A stretch of DNA of 64,000 bases from Bordetella genomosp. 4 (lineage in GTDB: Bacteria; Pseudomonadota; Gammaproteobacteria; Burkholderiales; Burkholderiaceae_B): NCBI RefSeq assembly GCF_002261185.1, contig NZ_NEVQ01000013.1:992001-1056000 (forward strand), written 5' to 3'. A model generated the notes under the pieces. That model saw only the letters and a list, made by a program, of their open reading frames with translations. It searched no databases and had not been told where the DNA came from. Below, in pieces: positions 37,223 through 46,673 of the stretch. The translations under genes were made by a program, and so were the position numbers. How positions within the stretch are numbered: the stretch's first letter is position 1; each line of letters starts with the position of its first letter.

Positions 37223-38200
37223 ATGCAGCGCGTTTTGAGCGTACTGGCGATCGGCGTATCGTCTGTCTTCATCGCCTCGCCTGCGACAGCGGCGGATACA
37301 GCAAACTATCCCGACAGGCCCATCAAGATCGTTGTGCCATTTCCGCCGGGAGGCTCTACCGATGTGCTGATCCGCTTGATCGGCCCGCGCCTGTCCACAC
37401 GATTGGGACAAACCGTTGTAGTCGAAAACAAACCGGGAGCGTCCGCAACCGTAGGCGCTGACAACGTCGCCCGCGCCTCCCCGGACGGCTATACCTTATT
37501 GGCGGCGTCGGCTCATCACACTATCGCCCAGGCCGTCATCCCGACCTTGAATTACCGCATCGATAAAAGCTTCGCACCGATCGGCACCATTGCCATGGTG
37601 CCGAACCTGGTCGTGGTAAACAGCACCCTGCCGGCCAAAAACATCGCCGAACTCGTCACGCTGACCAAGGCGGAGCCGGAGCGCTTTAACTATGGCTCGG
37701 CCGGCCCTGGATCGGCACATCATCTGATCGGGGAAATGTTCAAGCTGCGCACGGGTGCGCAGCTCACGCATGTTCCTTACGCCGGCAGCGCTCCCGCCGT
37801 CACGGGCTTGCTGTCTAATCAAGTGCAGGTGATGTTCGATACGGTGCCATCTGCCCTGCCGCACATACGAGCCGGCAAAACGCGAGCCTTGGCAGTTACT
37901 ACAGCCAAACGATCCAGCGCCTTGCCTGATGTGCCGACTTTGCAGGAAAGCGGATTGGACGGGTTTGATGTAGGGACGTGGATGGGACTCGTTGCCCCTG
38001 CAGGAACCCCAACGGAAATCGTTCAGCGCTTGAACCAGGAACTCGTCGCCGTCGTCAATGACCCAGACGTGCAAAAACAGTTGTTGAATCAGGGTATCGA
38101 ACCTGATGCCAGCACACCAGAAGCACTCGGCCAACGGATCAACAATGAAGTCCACCAGTTCGCAGATCTGGTCAAGCAGGCCGGACTCAAAGTCGAATAG
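37223..38200 (+). CDS. Bug-family periplasmic solute-binding protein (TTT-type receptor)
   Basis: 325-residue secreted receptor. Signal peptide about residues 1-23 (ending ATAA), then YPDRPIKIVVPFPPGGSTD, the family hallmark, RFNYGSAGPGSAHHLIGE and VPYAGSAPAVTGLLSNQV. A GAGGAG ribosome-binding site precedes the ATG. Its neighbour to the right, transcribed toward it, is the methylglyoxal-synthase-like gene. It is a monocistronic orphan receptor with no transport partner nearby. Ligand unknown. Confidence 0.92.
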   Translation: MQRVLSVLAIGVSSVFIASPATAADTANYPDRPIKIVVPFPPGGSTDVLIRLIGPRLSTRLGQTVVVENKPGASATVGADNVARASPDGYTLLAASAHHTIAQAVIPTLNYRIDKSFAPIGTIAMVPNLVVVNSTLPAKNIAELVTLTKAEPERFNYGSAGPGSAHHLIGEMFKLRTGAQLTHVPYAGSAPAVTGLLSNQVQVMFDTVPSALPHIRAGKTRALAVTTAKRSSALPDVPTLQESGLDGFDVGTWMGLVAPAGTPTEIVQRLNQELVAVVNDPDVQKQLLNQGIEPDASTPEALGQRINNEVHQFADLVKQAGLKVE

Positions 38201-38204
38201 CGCA

Positions 38205-38274
38205 ACCGGCCCTGCCGGTAAATCCGGCCAGATGCATGCATAAGCGGCGCTGCCTAAGTACTGGCAGGGCCGGT
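38205..38274. repeat. 70-base element with 16-bp terminal inverted repeats
   Basis: ACCGGCCCTGCCGGTA (38205-38220) and TACTGGCAGGGCCGGT (38259-38274) match at 15 of 16 positions as inverted repeats, with a 38-base loop. It fills almost the whole gap between the Bug receptor and the convergent methylglyoxal-synthase-like gene. It may serve as a bidirectional terminator for the convergent pair, although no T tract is present, or be a REP/MITE-like element. Confidence 0.6.
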
Positions 38275-38285
38275 AACGCAGAGCC

Positions 38286-39173
38286 TTATATGTCCTGCCG
38301 CTTACGCACCGCCTCTGCCCAACGTCGCGCGACAGAGGGCGAGGTCGCGCACGTTGCGCTTTCCGTCACCACACGTACGGCACGCTCCAGCAATTGGATG
38401 TCGGCCTCGTGCTGTCGTGCCACGTGCGGGTCTTCGAAGAAGATCACGCGCTGGCATTGATGCTCCAGCACCAGCTCGGCGATCTGCGCATCGCCGCCGA
38501 GCGGGCCGCTGAGGTAACGCGTCACCCAGGGCGTGTCCTTGGGCCAGCCTCGCGACCATGCCAAGTCATTCAAGCGGCCGCCCGTTGTCCCCGTCGCCAC
38601 GCGTCGCGCATACTGCGACAACACCTCAAAGTGCTCGTCGGCGAACGCCACCATCTCGTCTTTCAACGCATCGTGCGCAATCAATGCCAAAGTCTGCCCT
38701 TCGAAATTGAACAATCGCGACAAGGCGGGATCCGGCGGCAAATCCGCCAACACGCGCTCGACCTCGATCCATTCAATGGCGCCAGCCAACGTCGAAATGA
38801 ACGGCCGCCCGTGCGTGATGCATTGACGCTTTAACGCCAGCGCCTCGGGAAAAATAGAGGAAGGATCGACCGGATCGATAAGATAAATCGCGCCGTCAAA
38901 TGGCGCCTGCCCATCTCGCCCTTCGGTCACGCGAGCGACGAGTTTCATCAAACCGCCTTCGCGGCCATAGGGATAGCGGATCAACCCCCGATAGCCTTGC
39001 AACATGCCCTCGCGCACAATGGCATCATGCGTGCGGCCCACCGTGTGTAGTTCGATCCCCATCTCGCGAATAGTGGCTCCCGACGCACGCAACCAAGTAA
39101 ATAACGCCGCGTCAGGCGTCTCATGATGAAGCCGGTTGGCCGCCAGGCCGAAGCGAAGATGAGGCACGGTCAT
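38286..39173 (-). CDS. Tandem methylglyoxal-synthase-like protein
   Basis: 295 residues, almost twice the length of a methylglyoxal synthase (about 150). Residues about 160-290 match MgsA well: IAHD (H167, D168), ATGTTG (193-198), LSGPLGGD with the catalytic D228, and ARQHEADIQLL with H255 and D258. Residues about 5-145 look like a second copy (FDGAIYLIDPVD, RPFISTLAGA) in which the ATGTTG and GGD positions read HTVGRT and YGREGGL, so its active site is lost. MGS converts dihydroxyacetone phosphate to methylglyoxal and phosphate, a bypass under sugar-phosphate stress. An activity for this fused form is inferred. Confidence 0.8.
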   Translation of the reverse strand: MTVPHLRFGLAANRLHHETPDAALFTWLRASGATIREMGIELHTVGRTHDAIVREGMLQGYRGLIRYPYGREGGLMKLVARVTEGRDGQAPFDGAIYLIDPVDPSSIFPEALALKRQCITHGRPFISTLAGAIEWIEVERVLADLPPDPALSRLFNFEGQTLALIAHDALKDEMVAFADEHFEVLSQYARRVATGTTGGRLNDLAWSRGWPKDTPWVTRYLSGPLGGDAQIAELVLEHQCQRVIFFEDPHVARQHEADIQLLERAVRVVTESATCATSPSVARRWAEAVRKRQDI

Positions 39174-39218
39174 ATTGCTAGCAAAATAAGGTAGGTAGAA
39201 GAGAAATCTTAAGCCATA

Positions 39219-40247
39219 TTACGTGCTTTCGCGTGCAACGATGTGAAAGCCGATTTCGACGACTTGCTGCGCAGGCCAAAGGCCGTTGGCGCGGGCATCA
39301 ATCATCTCGGCGGCCTGCTCGCCTATCGCCGCGCCGTCGACGTGCACTGACGTGATCGACGGCGACATCGACGCAGCGAAATCCATGTCGCCAAAACCCA
39401 CGACGGCCAAATCATCCGGTACGCTCAACCCTTGCACGACGGCCTCTGTCAGCACACCGGCGGCCATCAGGTCAGAGGAGCAAAACACCGCATCGATATC
39501 TTTTTGCATAGCCTGCAATTGACGCAACCCATCCCTGCCCTGCGCGTGCGTCGTCGGCGCAGGCATATGAATCACTTTCGGCTCAGGCAATCCGAGCGCC
39601 ATCGCCGTGCGCACAAAACTCTGCGCACGTAATCGCGCACGCTCATCATCGCCGGCGAGCACCGCCTGACGCATTTTGCCGCGCTCGTGTAGATACCGGC
39701 TGACGGCGGCGCCAATCGCTTCGTGCGACAGGCTCAACAACATATCGATCGGCGTAGGCGTCGCATCCCACGTCTCGACGATCGGAATGCCCGAGGCCTT
39801 GAGCAATTGCCGCCCTTGCTCAGAATGCATCACCCCCGTCAGCACAATGCCATCCGGCCGCCGGCCGATGATGGCGCGCAATAAGGCATCTTCGCTGGGC
39901 ATGTCATAACCGCTCTGTCCCACGATCAGTTGATACCCCTTGGCCCCCAGCGATCGCGTCAACGCGGTAATCATTCCGCTGAACAACGAACCCGCAATCG
40001 TGGGTACTAGCACCGTCACCAGATGACTGCGGGACAACCTCAGGCTGCCCGCCATCAAATTCGGCACATAACCCAACGCCTGGATCGCCGCATTGACCTT
40101 TTCCAATGTCTGCGGCGACACCGCTTGGGGTGTGTTGATCGCGCGCGAGACCGTGATCATCGCCACCCCGGCAGCCCGAGCCACGTCGCGAACGGTCACA
40201 CTGGCGCGTTCGCTGGAGCGGGAAAGATTGGGTTTATCTGATGACAT
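39219..40247 (-). CDS. LacI/GntR-family (gluconate-type) transcriptional repressor
   Basis: 342-residue LacI-type repressor. Helix-turn-helix VTVRDVARAAGVAMITVSRAIN (residues about 17-38), hinge LGYVPNLMAGSLRLSRS, and a periplasmic-binding-like core. The MITVSRAIN recognition helix and later VVGFGDMDFA resemble gluconate-operon repressors (GntR type). I prefer ATG 40247 over TTG 40253. It is divergent from the Bug-gudD pair; a TTGGTA-N18-TATAGA promoter for it (minus strand, 40387-40358) overlaps the first of three operators. Inducer is probably a sugar acid. Confidence 0.88.
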   Translation of the reverse strand: MSSDKPNLSRSSERASVTVRDVARAAGVAMITVSRAINTPQAVSPQTLEKVNAAIQALGYVPNLMAGSLRLSRSHLVTVLVPTIAGSLFSGMITALTRSLGAKGYQLIVGQSGYDMPSEDALLRAIIGRRPDGIVLTGVMHSEQGRQLLKASGIPIVETWDATPTPIDMLLSLSHEAIGAAVSRYLHERGKMRQAVLAGDDERARLRAQSFVRTAMALGLPEPKVIHMPAPTTHAQGRDGLRQLQAMQKDIDAVFCSSDLMAAGVLTEAVVQGLSVPDDLAVVGFGDMDFAASMSPSITSVHVDGAAIGEQAAEMIDARANGLWPAQQVVEIGFHIVAREST

Positions 40248-40373
40248 GTTCAATTTACGAATGACAAGGCCAACAAGCCTAACCGCTAGCTCACCGAAAG
40301 GGGAACCAGGACACCTAGGGTTTGTACGGATATGCCGTGCAAAGCAGATATCCGTATTCTATAAAACCTAAAT

Positions 40374-40436
40374 GACAACGTTACCAAACCATATGATAAC
40401 GTTGCCATCAATTATGGTAACGTTGCCATCCATATA
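40374..40436. promoter_or_regulatory. Three LacI-type operators at 21-bp spacing
   Basis: Three 21-bp units follow one another at 40374, 40395 and 40416, each holding an AACGTT core (40377, 40398, 40419). The consensus is close to TGGTAACGTTACCA, the gluconate-repressor operator. The second and third units read TAACGTTGCCATC and the first ACAACGTTACCAA. A 21-bp period is two helical turns, so the sites face the same side of the helix. They lie between the repressor gene and the Bug-gudD genes and probably regulate both. Confidence 0.78.
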
Positions 40437-40455
40437 AAATTGACAGGAGAGACAC

Positions 40456-41427
40456 ATGCACCAACGTGCACGTAAATGGTTCACAGGCTTGACTCTGATG
40501 CTGGCGGCCGGCGCCGCACAAGCCTGGCCCGACAAACCCGTCACCATGGTTGTCCCCTTCCCGCCCGGCGGCGCGACGGATTCCGTCGCCCGCGCAGTTG
40601 CCAACAAACTGGGCGAACAGCTCAAGCAATCCTTTGTCGTGGAAAATAAAGCGGGAGCCACCGGCACTATCGGCGCCTCTCAAGTCGCCCGCGCCACGCC
40701 TGACGGCTACACCCTGATGGTGACCTCGCTCGCTCCCTTGGTCGTCGCTCCCCATCTGATGAAGGGCCTGAGCTACGATCCGGCAAAGGACTTCACCTAC
40801 CTGACCGTCGCTGTGCAAACGCCGAACGTCCTGGTCGTCAGCCCGAAACTCGCGCCTAGCATCAACTCGATACAAGACGTGCTCGCGCTGCTGAAGTCCA
40901 AGCCGGGCGAGATCAGCTTTGCGACCTCCGGCTCAGGCTCCTCCGATCATCTCACGGCAGAGCTGTTCTGGCAGAAAACCGGCACTAAAGGCCTGCATAT
41001 TCCCTACAAGGGCGGTGCGCCAGCCATCTCCGATCTGCTCGGCAGCCAGGTAGATATGTCATTCCAGAACGTGAATGCAGTACTGCCGCACATCCAATCG
41101 GGCAAGCTCAAAGCCATCGCCATCACCGGCAACAAGCGCTCGCCCGTGTTGCAGAACGTGCCCACGCTTTCCGAAGCAAACGTCCCTGGTGTTGAAGTCT
41201 ACGCCTGGCAAGGCATTGTTGCCCCCAAGAACCTGCCCGCGGATATCCGCGACAAGCTCTCGACGGCACTTTCCACTGCCATCAAGGATCCAGCCGTCAG
41301 CAAACCCTTTACCGACGTAGGCTTGGAAGTCGTTGCTAACTCTCCAGAAGCCTTTACGAAATTCCAGCAAGACGAAAGCAAACGCTGGCAAACCGTGATC
41401 GAAACCGGCAACATTACCGTGCAGTAA
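40456..41427 (+). CDS. Bug-family periplasmic solute-binding protein (TTT-type receptor)
   Basis: 323-residue secreted receptor. Signal peptide about residues 1-22 (LMLAAGAAQA), then WPDKPVTMVVPFPPGGATD, ISFATSGSGSSDHLTAE and IPYKGGAPAISDLLGSQV. ATG 40456 is preceded by AGGAGA. It lies directly upstream of gudD and downstream of LacI-type operators, so it probably binds glucarate, galactarate or a related aldarate. Confidence 0.92.
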   Translation: MHQRARKWFTGLTLMLAAGAAQAWPDKPVTMVVPFPPGGATDSVARAVANKLGEQLKQSFVVENKAGATGTIGASQVARATPDGYTLMVTSLAPLVVAPHLMKGLSYDPAKDFTYLTVAVQTPNVLVVSPKLAPSINSIQDVLALLKSKPGEISFATSGSGSSDHLTAELFWQKTGTKGLHIPYKGGAPAISDLLGSQVDMSFQNVNAVLPHIQSGKLKAIAITGNKRSPVLQNVPTLSEANVPGVEVYAWQGIVAPKNLPADIRDKLSTALSTAIKDPAVSKPFTDVGLEVVANSPEAFTKFQQDESKRWQTVIETGNITVQ

Positions 41428-41449
41428 GTCACCTTCGGCCGCGGTGAAA

Positions 41450-41490
41450 ATAGATCGCTGCCCGGGCCTGTCCCGCACGTAGCGATCTAT
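41450..41490 (+). terminator. Intercistronic hairpin between the Bug receptor and gudD
   Basis: ATAGATCGCT (41450-41459) and AGCGATCTAT (41481-41490) form a perfect 10-bp stem with a 21-base loop. There is no U tract. It could allow partial termination or stabilise the receptor message, giving more receptor than dehydratase. Confidence 0.5.
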
Positions 41491-41666
41491 CAATCCCGCT
41501 GCTCAGTTAAATGCGCCATTCGGTCTGTTCAGCTAGTCGTCTGCAATACCCCGATCCCGGGCACACCAGCATCTGCAACGCCGTCGCACTAGGCACTCCG
41601 ATTATCGCCCGCCGTTATTTTCTGCCATCCCGTTTCCCGCAGCAGGCTTTGTTTAAAGAAATCACC

Positions 41667-43016
41667 ATGTCGACCACTGCTACTCCCTCTCGCCAAACTC
41701 CCGTCATCACTCACATGCGTGTCGTTCCCGTGGCGGGCCAGGACTCGATGCTGCTCAATCTGAGCGGCGCACACGCCCCATATTTCACGCGCAATCTGAT
41801 CATTCTGACCGACAGCGCGGGCAACACGGGCGCGGGCGAAGTTCCTGGTGGAGAAAAGATCCGCGAAACGCTGGAAGACGCACGCGACATCATCGTCGGC
41901 AGCGCCATCGGCGACTACAACCGTACGTTGAATAAAATGCGCCAGGCTTTCGCCAATCGAGACAGCGCGGGGCGTGGGCAACAAACCTTTGATTTACGCG
42001 TCGCGATTCACGCCGTGACGGCGGCAGAATCCGCGCTGCTAGACCTGCTGGGCCAACATTTGCAAGTCCCGCTGGCCGCCTTGCTGGGCGAAGGCGTACA
42101 ACGCACGTCAGTGCAAATGCTGGGCTACCTGTTTTACGTCGGCGACCGCAACGCCACGTCCCTGCCCTATCACAGCGAGCCCGAGTCCGCGGATGACTGG
42201 CTGCGCCTGCGTCATGAAAAAGCCCTGACGCCCGAGGCCATCGTCAAACTCGCCGAGGCATCCTACCACCGCTATGGCTTTGAGGACTTCAAGCTCAAAG
42301 GCGGCGTGCTGCGCGGCGAAGAGGAAGTCGAAGCCATCCGCGCCCTGCACGAACGCTTTCCGAAAGCGCGCATCACGCTGGATCCCAACGGCGGCTGGCT
42401 GCTGCAAGACGCGATCCGCCTGTGCCGAGACCTGCATGGGGTGATGGCGTACGCAGAAGATCCCTGCGGCGCCGAGGGCGTATTCTCCGGCCGTGAAGTC
42501 ATGGCCGAATTCCGCCGCGCCACAGGCCTGCCCACCGCCACCAACATGATTGCCACCGACTGGCGTGAAATGGCGCATGCGCTTTCACTGCAATCCGTTG
42601 ATATCCCGCTGGCCGATCCGCATTTCTGGACGCTGCAGGGCTCGGTACGCGTCGCGCAGACATGCCAGGCCTTTGGCCTGACCTGGGGCTCGCATTCGAA
42701 CAACCATTTCGACATCTCACTGGCGATGTTCACCCATGTGGGAGCAGCCGCCCCAGGACGCGTCACGGCGATCGACACACACTGGATCTGGCAAGACGGC
42801 CAACACCTGACGCGCAATCCCCTGCAGATCAAGCACGGCTACATCGAGCTGCCGCAGACCGGTGGGCTGGGTATCGAGCTGGACATGGACGCCATCGAGC
42901 GCGCCCATCAACTCTATCTGCAGCACGGCCTGGGTGCACGCGACGACGCCATGGCAATGCAGTATCTCGTGCCGAACTGGAAATTCAATAACAAACTGCC
43001 GTGCCTGGTGCGTTGA
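41667..43016 (+). CDS. gudD: Glucarate dehydratase
   Basis: 449-residue enolase-superfamily enzyme that dehydrates D-glucarate (and idarate) to 5-keto-4-deoxyglucarate; E. coli GudD has 446. Active-site features: [20 protein letters not shown] (a GudD signature), KLKGG with K209/K211, metal ligands D239 (LDPNGGW) and E264 (AEDPCGAEG), and the base H343 ([12 protein letters not shown]). ATG 41667 is used; the frame opens 52 codons earlier but without likeness to the family. The downstream enzyme KdgD is not in the window; a ketoglutarate-semialdehyde-type dehydrogenase is at 6996. Confidence 0.95.
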   Translation: MSTTATPSRQTPVITHMRVVPVAGQDSMLLNLSGAHAPYFTRNLIILTDSAGNTGAGEVPGGEKIRETLEDARDIIVGSAIGDYNRTLNKMRQAFANRDSAGRGQQTFDLRVAIHAVTAAESALLDLLGQHLQVPLAALLGEGVQRTSVQMLGYLFYVGDRNATSLPYHSEPESADDWLRLRHEKALTPEAIVKLAEASYHRYGFEDFKLKGGVLRGEEEVEAIRALHERFPKARITLDPNGGWLLQDAIRLCRDLHGVMAYAEDPCGAEGVFSGREVMAEFRRATGLPTATNMIATDWREMAHALSLQSVDIPLADPHFWTLQGSVRVAQTCQAFGLTWGSHSNNHFDISLAMFTHVGAAAPGRVTAIDTHWIWQDGQHLTRNPLQIKHGYIELPQTGGLGIELDMDAIERAHQLYLQHGLGARDDAMAMQYLVPNWKFNNKLPCLVR

Positions 43017-43232
43017 TACCCCTGCATGCGGCCGGCTCGCTGCTGACAAAGTACTCGAAATCGTCAGACACAGCGCAGCCAGCAAAAGCTGTGCTGCAGC
43101 TGGGTCTGAGCTTTAGGCAGCCCAGCAACGGCGGGCCCCACGCTCCGCCGTGCTCCTCAAAAAGGCCCCCACGCTGCGTCTCCGGCTTGCTGCCCCCAAC
43201 GGGGCGTTTTTGTTTTGGGGCGGCCCGGCAAC
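43017..43232. other. gudD-iscX intergenic stretch with GC-rich repeat-like sequence
   Basis: Contains no gene. It holds a GC-rich block (43153-43212) reading CAAAAAGGCCCCC then GCTTGCTGCCCCCAACGGGGCG, a style of intergenic repeat I recognise from betaproteobacterial genomes. It ends in a GCCCC/GGGGC hairpin plus GTTTTTG. The part before 43150 shows nothing recognisable. Confidence 0.4.
43192..43212 (+). terminator. Rho-independent terminator downstream of gudD
   Basis: GCCCC-CAAC-GGGGC stem-loop followed by GTTTTTG; plus-strand orientation suits gudD. Confidence 0.6.
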
Positions 43233-43275
43233 AAAAAACCCCGGCCACTGAGCTCATGTCCCAGTGCCGGGGTTT
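43233..43275 (-). terminator. Rho-independent terminator of the isc operon
   Basis: CCCCGGC-CACTG (43239-43250) pairs with CAGTG-CCGGGG (43262-43272). The adjoining AAAAAA (43233-43238) reads as a U tract in the minus-strand transcript. It lies 37 bases after the iscX stop. Confidence 0.75.
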
Positions 43276-43311
43276 CATTCTTTGACGTGACCTCGCACGC
43301 CGCGCGGAAAA

Positions 43312-43506
43312 TCAATCCGCCTCTTCGATCCAGGCCATTTGAATCGCCTCGAGGATTTTTTCCCCGCTGCGGTTCGGATCATCATCGAAGCCCGGCAAGG
43401 CAATGACCCATTCACGCAGCTGCGTAAAACGCACGGTGTTGGGATCGACGTCCGGATGCGTATCCACCAAAGCGGCGGCGATATCGTATGTATCTACCCA
43501 CTTCAT
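43312..43506 (-). CDS. iscX: IscX (Fe-S assembly accessory protein)
   Basis: 64-residue acidic protein that binds IscS and modulates iron delivery. The opening MKWVDTYDIAAAL and the end ILEAIQMAWIEE match IscX (E. coli 66 residues). ATG 43506 shares one base with the fdx stop (TGATG). The 91-residue longer reading is not used. Last gene of the isc operon. Confidence 0.92.
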   Translation of the reverse strand: MKWVDTYDIAAALVDTHPDVDPNTVRFTQLREWVIALPGFDDDPNRSGEKILEAIQMAWIEEAD

Positions 43507-43847
43507 CAGTGTGCCTCTTTCGCGTGATTGATCGTGTATTTGGGAATCTCGACCGTCAGGTCGGCGTCTTCGACAATCGCCTGGCACGACAGACGAGAGG
43601 TCGAGCTCAATCCCCAGGCCTTGTCCAGCATGTCTTCTTCGCTATCCGACGCATCCTCCAACGAGGAAAAACCTTCGCGCACAATCACGTGACAGGTCGT
43701 GCAGGCACACGACAATTCGCATGCATGCTCGATATCAATGTGATTGTTGAGCAGGACACGGCAAATGGACTGGCCCTTGGGTGCGTCTTCGATGACGGCA
43801 CCATCGGGGCACAATTCCGGGTGAGGCAATACGGTCAGTTTAGGCAT
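43506..43847 (-). CDS. fdx: Isc-type [2Fe-2S] ferredoxin
   Basis: 113-residue electron carrier to the IscS/IscU scaffold. Cluster ligands C43, C49, C52 (CELSCACTTC) and C88 (LSCQA) are in place, with an extra cysteine at 47 also found in Isc ferredoxins. Translationally coupled to iscX by a one-base overlap and separated from hscA by 3 bases. Confidence 0.95.
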   Translation of the reverse strand: MPKLTVLPHPELCPDGAVIEDAPKGQSICRVLLNNHIDIEHACELSCACTTCHVIVREGFSSLEDASDSEEDMLDKAWGLSSTSRLSCQAIVEDADLTVEIPKYTINHAKEAH

Positions 43848-43850
43848 ACG

Positions 43851-45767
43851 TCAGGCGAGTTCATCTAGTTTACGGCCAGCCAGCGCCGCACGGATACCAC
43901 GATCCATGCGGCGGGCAGCGAATTCTTCTGTGGCATCGGACAGAGCTTGCACAGCGGCGCGTACGGTGTCTACATCGTCGGCGTCTTGCGCAGCGGCTGC
44001 AGCCGCGACGCGCTCGTCCACCAACTGTCGTTCCGCCGCATCCAGCAAGTCTCCATCGGCGGCCAGCGCGGCCTGCACGGATTCAACGAGTTGGCGCGCC
44101 TCGACCTGCTGCTCGCGCAGCATGCGGGCTCGCGCATCGCTGTCGGCCTGCGCCACGCTATCGGCGAGCATGCGGGTGATCTCGTCATCCGACAGGCCGT
44201 ACGAGGGCTTGACCGACACAGAGGCCTCGACGCCGGTGCTTTGCTCGCGCGCCGTCACACTCAACAAACCATCGGCGTCGACCTGAAACGTCACGCGAAT
44301 CCGCGCCGCGCCTGCCACCATGGGCGGTATACCGCGCAACTCAAAACGAGCCAGCGAACGGCAATCGGACACTAGCTCACGCTCGCCCTGCACCACATGC
44401 ACGCTCATGGCGCCCTGGCCATCTTTGAACGTGGTGAATTCCTGGGCACGCGCCACAGGGATCGTGCTGTTGCGCGGAATAATGCGCTCGACCAGCCCAC
44501 CCATGGTCTCCAGCCCCAGCGACAAGGGCGTCACATCCAATAGCAACCAATCCTCACCAGGCATGCGATTGCCAGCCAGTAAATTAGCCTGCAACGCCGC
44601 GCCCAGGGCCACCACCTGGTCGGGATCCAGATCGACCAGAGGTTGCGTTCCGAACAAATCAGCTACTGCTTGGCGGATCACCGGCATACGAGTGGCCCCG
44701 CCTACCATCACGACGCCTTTGACATCGGACACAGTCAAACCCGCATCACGCAATGCCGCGCGGGCGCGATCCAATGTACGGCGCACCAGCGGCTGGGCCA
44801 ACTCTTCAAACTTCGCACGGCTCAATGTGACGTTCAGCGTGCGGCCGTCTTGCAACACCACATTCAGTACCGCGCTGTCGGCGTCAGACAAAGCCTCGCG
44901 CGCTGCACGTGCGGCAACGAGCAAAGCACGACGATCGGCAGGGGCTAACGACCTGAGCGACGATTGATCATCATGGGATGCGTTGGACACGGCTCCCGCA
45001 GCGCCCTCATCCGCCAACGCTGCATAGGCATACTCGCCGATGAGCCAATCGAAATCGTCACCGCCCAATGCGGTATCGCCACCGGTAGCAACGACTTCGA
45101 ATACCCCTTTGGTCAAACGCAGGATGGAAACATCAAATGTGCCTCCGCCCAGGTCATACACCGCGTAAGTGCCTTCGGCAGCCTGATCCAGGCCATAAGC
45201 AATCGCCGCGGCGGTAGGCTCATTCAACAGGCGCAAAACATTCAGACCCGCCAGGCGCGCCGCGTCGCGCGTCGCCTGACGCTGCGCATCGTCAAAATAC
45301 GCGGGCACCGTAATCACCGCACCGACCAGGTCATCGCCCAAAACGTCTTCGGCGCGTTGGCGCAACGTAGCCAATATCTGCGCGGATATCTCGACCGGGC
45401 TCAAATCGCCCTGCACAGTGCGCAGCCGCACCATGCCCGGCGCGTCAACAAACTCGTACGGCGCCCCGCTGGCCACCGCCTCATCGAGCGAGCGCCCCAT
45501 GAAGCGCTTGACCGACACAATGGTGTTCAAAGGATCTGCGGCCTGCTGCGCCAACGCTTGCCGGCCAATATTGACCTTGCCATCGGCAAAATAACGCACG
45601 GCGGACGGCAGCAAAGCCTGGCCATCGGCATCGCGCAGAACCTCTGAGGCGCTGCTGCGCACAGCGGCGACCAGAGAGTTTGTCGTCCCCAGGTCTATGC
45701 CCACTGCCAGCTTGCGTTGGTGTGGCGCCGGCGATTCGCCGGGCTCGGAAATCTGCAATAAGGCCAT
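43851..45767 (-). CDS. hscA: Fe-S protein assembly chaperone HscA
   Basis: 638-residue Hsp70 specialised for releasing clusters from Isc[15 protein letters not shown] (ATP phosphate 1 motif), [30 protein letters not shown] and the substrate-domain start [13 protein letters not shown] are clear. Slightly longer than the E. coli protein (616). It lies between hscB and fdx as usual. Confidence 0.95.
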   Translation of the reverse strand: MALLQISEPGESPAPHQRKLAVGIDLGTTNSLVAAVRSSASEVLRDADGQALLPSAVRYFADGKVNIGRQALAQQAADPLNTIVSVKRFMGRSLDEAVASGAPYEFVDAPGMVRLRTVQGDLSPVEISAQILATLRQRAEDVLGDDLVGAVITVPAYFDDAQRQATRDAARLAGLNVLRLLNEPTAAAIAYGLDQAAEGTYAVYDLGGGTFDVSILRLTKGVFEVVATGGDTALGGDDFDWLIGEYAYAALADEGAAGAVSNASHDDQSSLRSLAPADRRALLVAARAAREALSDADSAVLNVVLQDGRTLNVTLSRAKFEELAQPLVRRTLDRARAALRDAGLTVSDVKGVVMVGGATRMPVIRQAVADLFGTQPLVDLDPDQVVALGAALQANLLAGNRMPGEDWLLLDVTPLSLGLETMGGLVERIIPRNSTIPVARAQEFTTFKDGQGAMSVHVVQGERELVSDCRSLARFELRGIPPMVAGAARIRVTFQVDADGLLSVTAREQSTGVEASVSVKPSYGLSDDEITRMLADSVAQADSDARARMLREQQVEARQLVESVQAALAADGDLLDAAERQLVDERVAAAAAAQDADDVDTVRAAVQALSDATEEFAARRMDRGIRAALAGRKLDELA

Positions 45768-45831
45768 GATTATGCTTCGAATCGAAAAGCGAAAAAGCGG
45801 CGCAAGCCGCGTAGCGCTGACACAATGACCG

Positions 45832-46344
45832 CTAGTGGGTCACCTGCACGGCGGCGAGTTCTTGCGCCAGTTTCTCGACGAACATCCACTCTCGTACCTT
45901 GCTACCCGCGGCGGCGTAGTCCTGGCGCTCGTCGAGCAATGTCGTGAGGGTGTCTTGCATCTGCTGGCGAGCCTGAGTCAACTCGGCCTCGAGCGCTGCG
46001 TAAGCATCCGGATCGTTGCGCGCGTCGTCCAGCATTTCGCGCCACTGCATCTGCTGCATCAAAAACGACACGTCCATCGACGTATTGCTTTCGGTTTGCA
46101 GATCGACGCCTGCCTGCTCGCACAAATAACGCGCCCGCAATAGCGGGTCCCGCAATTGCCGATAGGCCTCGTTGGCACGCGCGGCCCATTGCATCGCGAC
46201 GCGGCGCTCGGCCGGACTGGCCGTCGCAAAACGATCAGGATGCACCTGCGCGGCCACCGTGCGCCAAGCGCTTTCGAGCGCCTGCGCGTCGATATTGAAT
46301 CGCGCGGGCAAACCAAACAAGCTGAAGTGATTGTCCGCGGCCAA
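45832..46344 (-). CDS. hscB: Co-chaperone HscB
   Basis: 170-residue J-domain protein that delivers IscU to HscA. N-terminal [14 protein letters not shown], the J-domain HPDRF (residues about 36-40, [13 protein letters not shown]) and a C-terminal three-helix domain with [18 protein letters not shown] fit the family. Two bases separate it from iscA. Confidence 0.94.
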   Translation of the reverse strand: MAADNHFSLFGLPARFNIDAQALESAWRTVAAQVHPDRFATASPAERRVAMQWAARANEAYRQLRDPLLRARYLCEQAGVDLQTESNTSMDVSFLMQQMQWREMLDDARNDPDAYAALEAELTQARQQMQDTLTTLLDERQDYAAAGSKVREWMFVEKLAQELAAVQVTH

Positions 46345-46346
46345 GA

Positions 46347-46670
46347 CTACACCGTGAACGACTCGCCGCAGCCGCAGGTCGCCTTTTCGTTGGGATTGCT
46401 GAACTTGAAGCCCTCGTTCAGACCCTCGCGCGCATAGTCGAGCTCGGTGCCATCCAGATACGACAGGCTCTTGGGATCGACGAACACCTTGACGCCAAAG
46501 CTCTCGAAGACCAGGTCTTCGGCTGCGGGATCATCGACATATTCGAGCTTGTAAGCCATGCCCGAACATCCCGTAGTACGCACGCCCAGGCGCAGGCCGA
46601 CGCCCTTGCCACGCTTTTGCAGGTAGCGCCCGACATGCAAGGCTGCCTGTTGAGTCAAGGTTACAGCCAT
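46347..46670 (-). CDS. iscA: Iron-sulfur assembly protein IscA
   Basis: 107-residue A-type carrier. The three conserved cysteines occur as [13 protein letters not shown] and CGCGESF near the C-terminus. It lies 3 bases from iscU and 2 from hscB. Confidence 0.95.
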   Translation of the reverse strand: MAVTLTQQAALHVGRYLQKRGKGVGLRLGVRTTGCSGMAYKLEYVDDPAAEDLVFESFGVKVFVDPKSLSYLDGTELDYAREGLNEGFKFSNPNEKATCGCGESFTV

Positions 46671-46673
46671 CGT

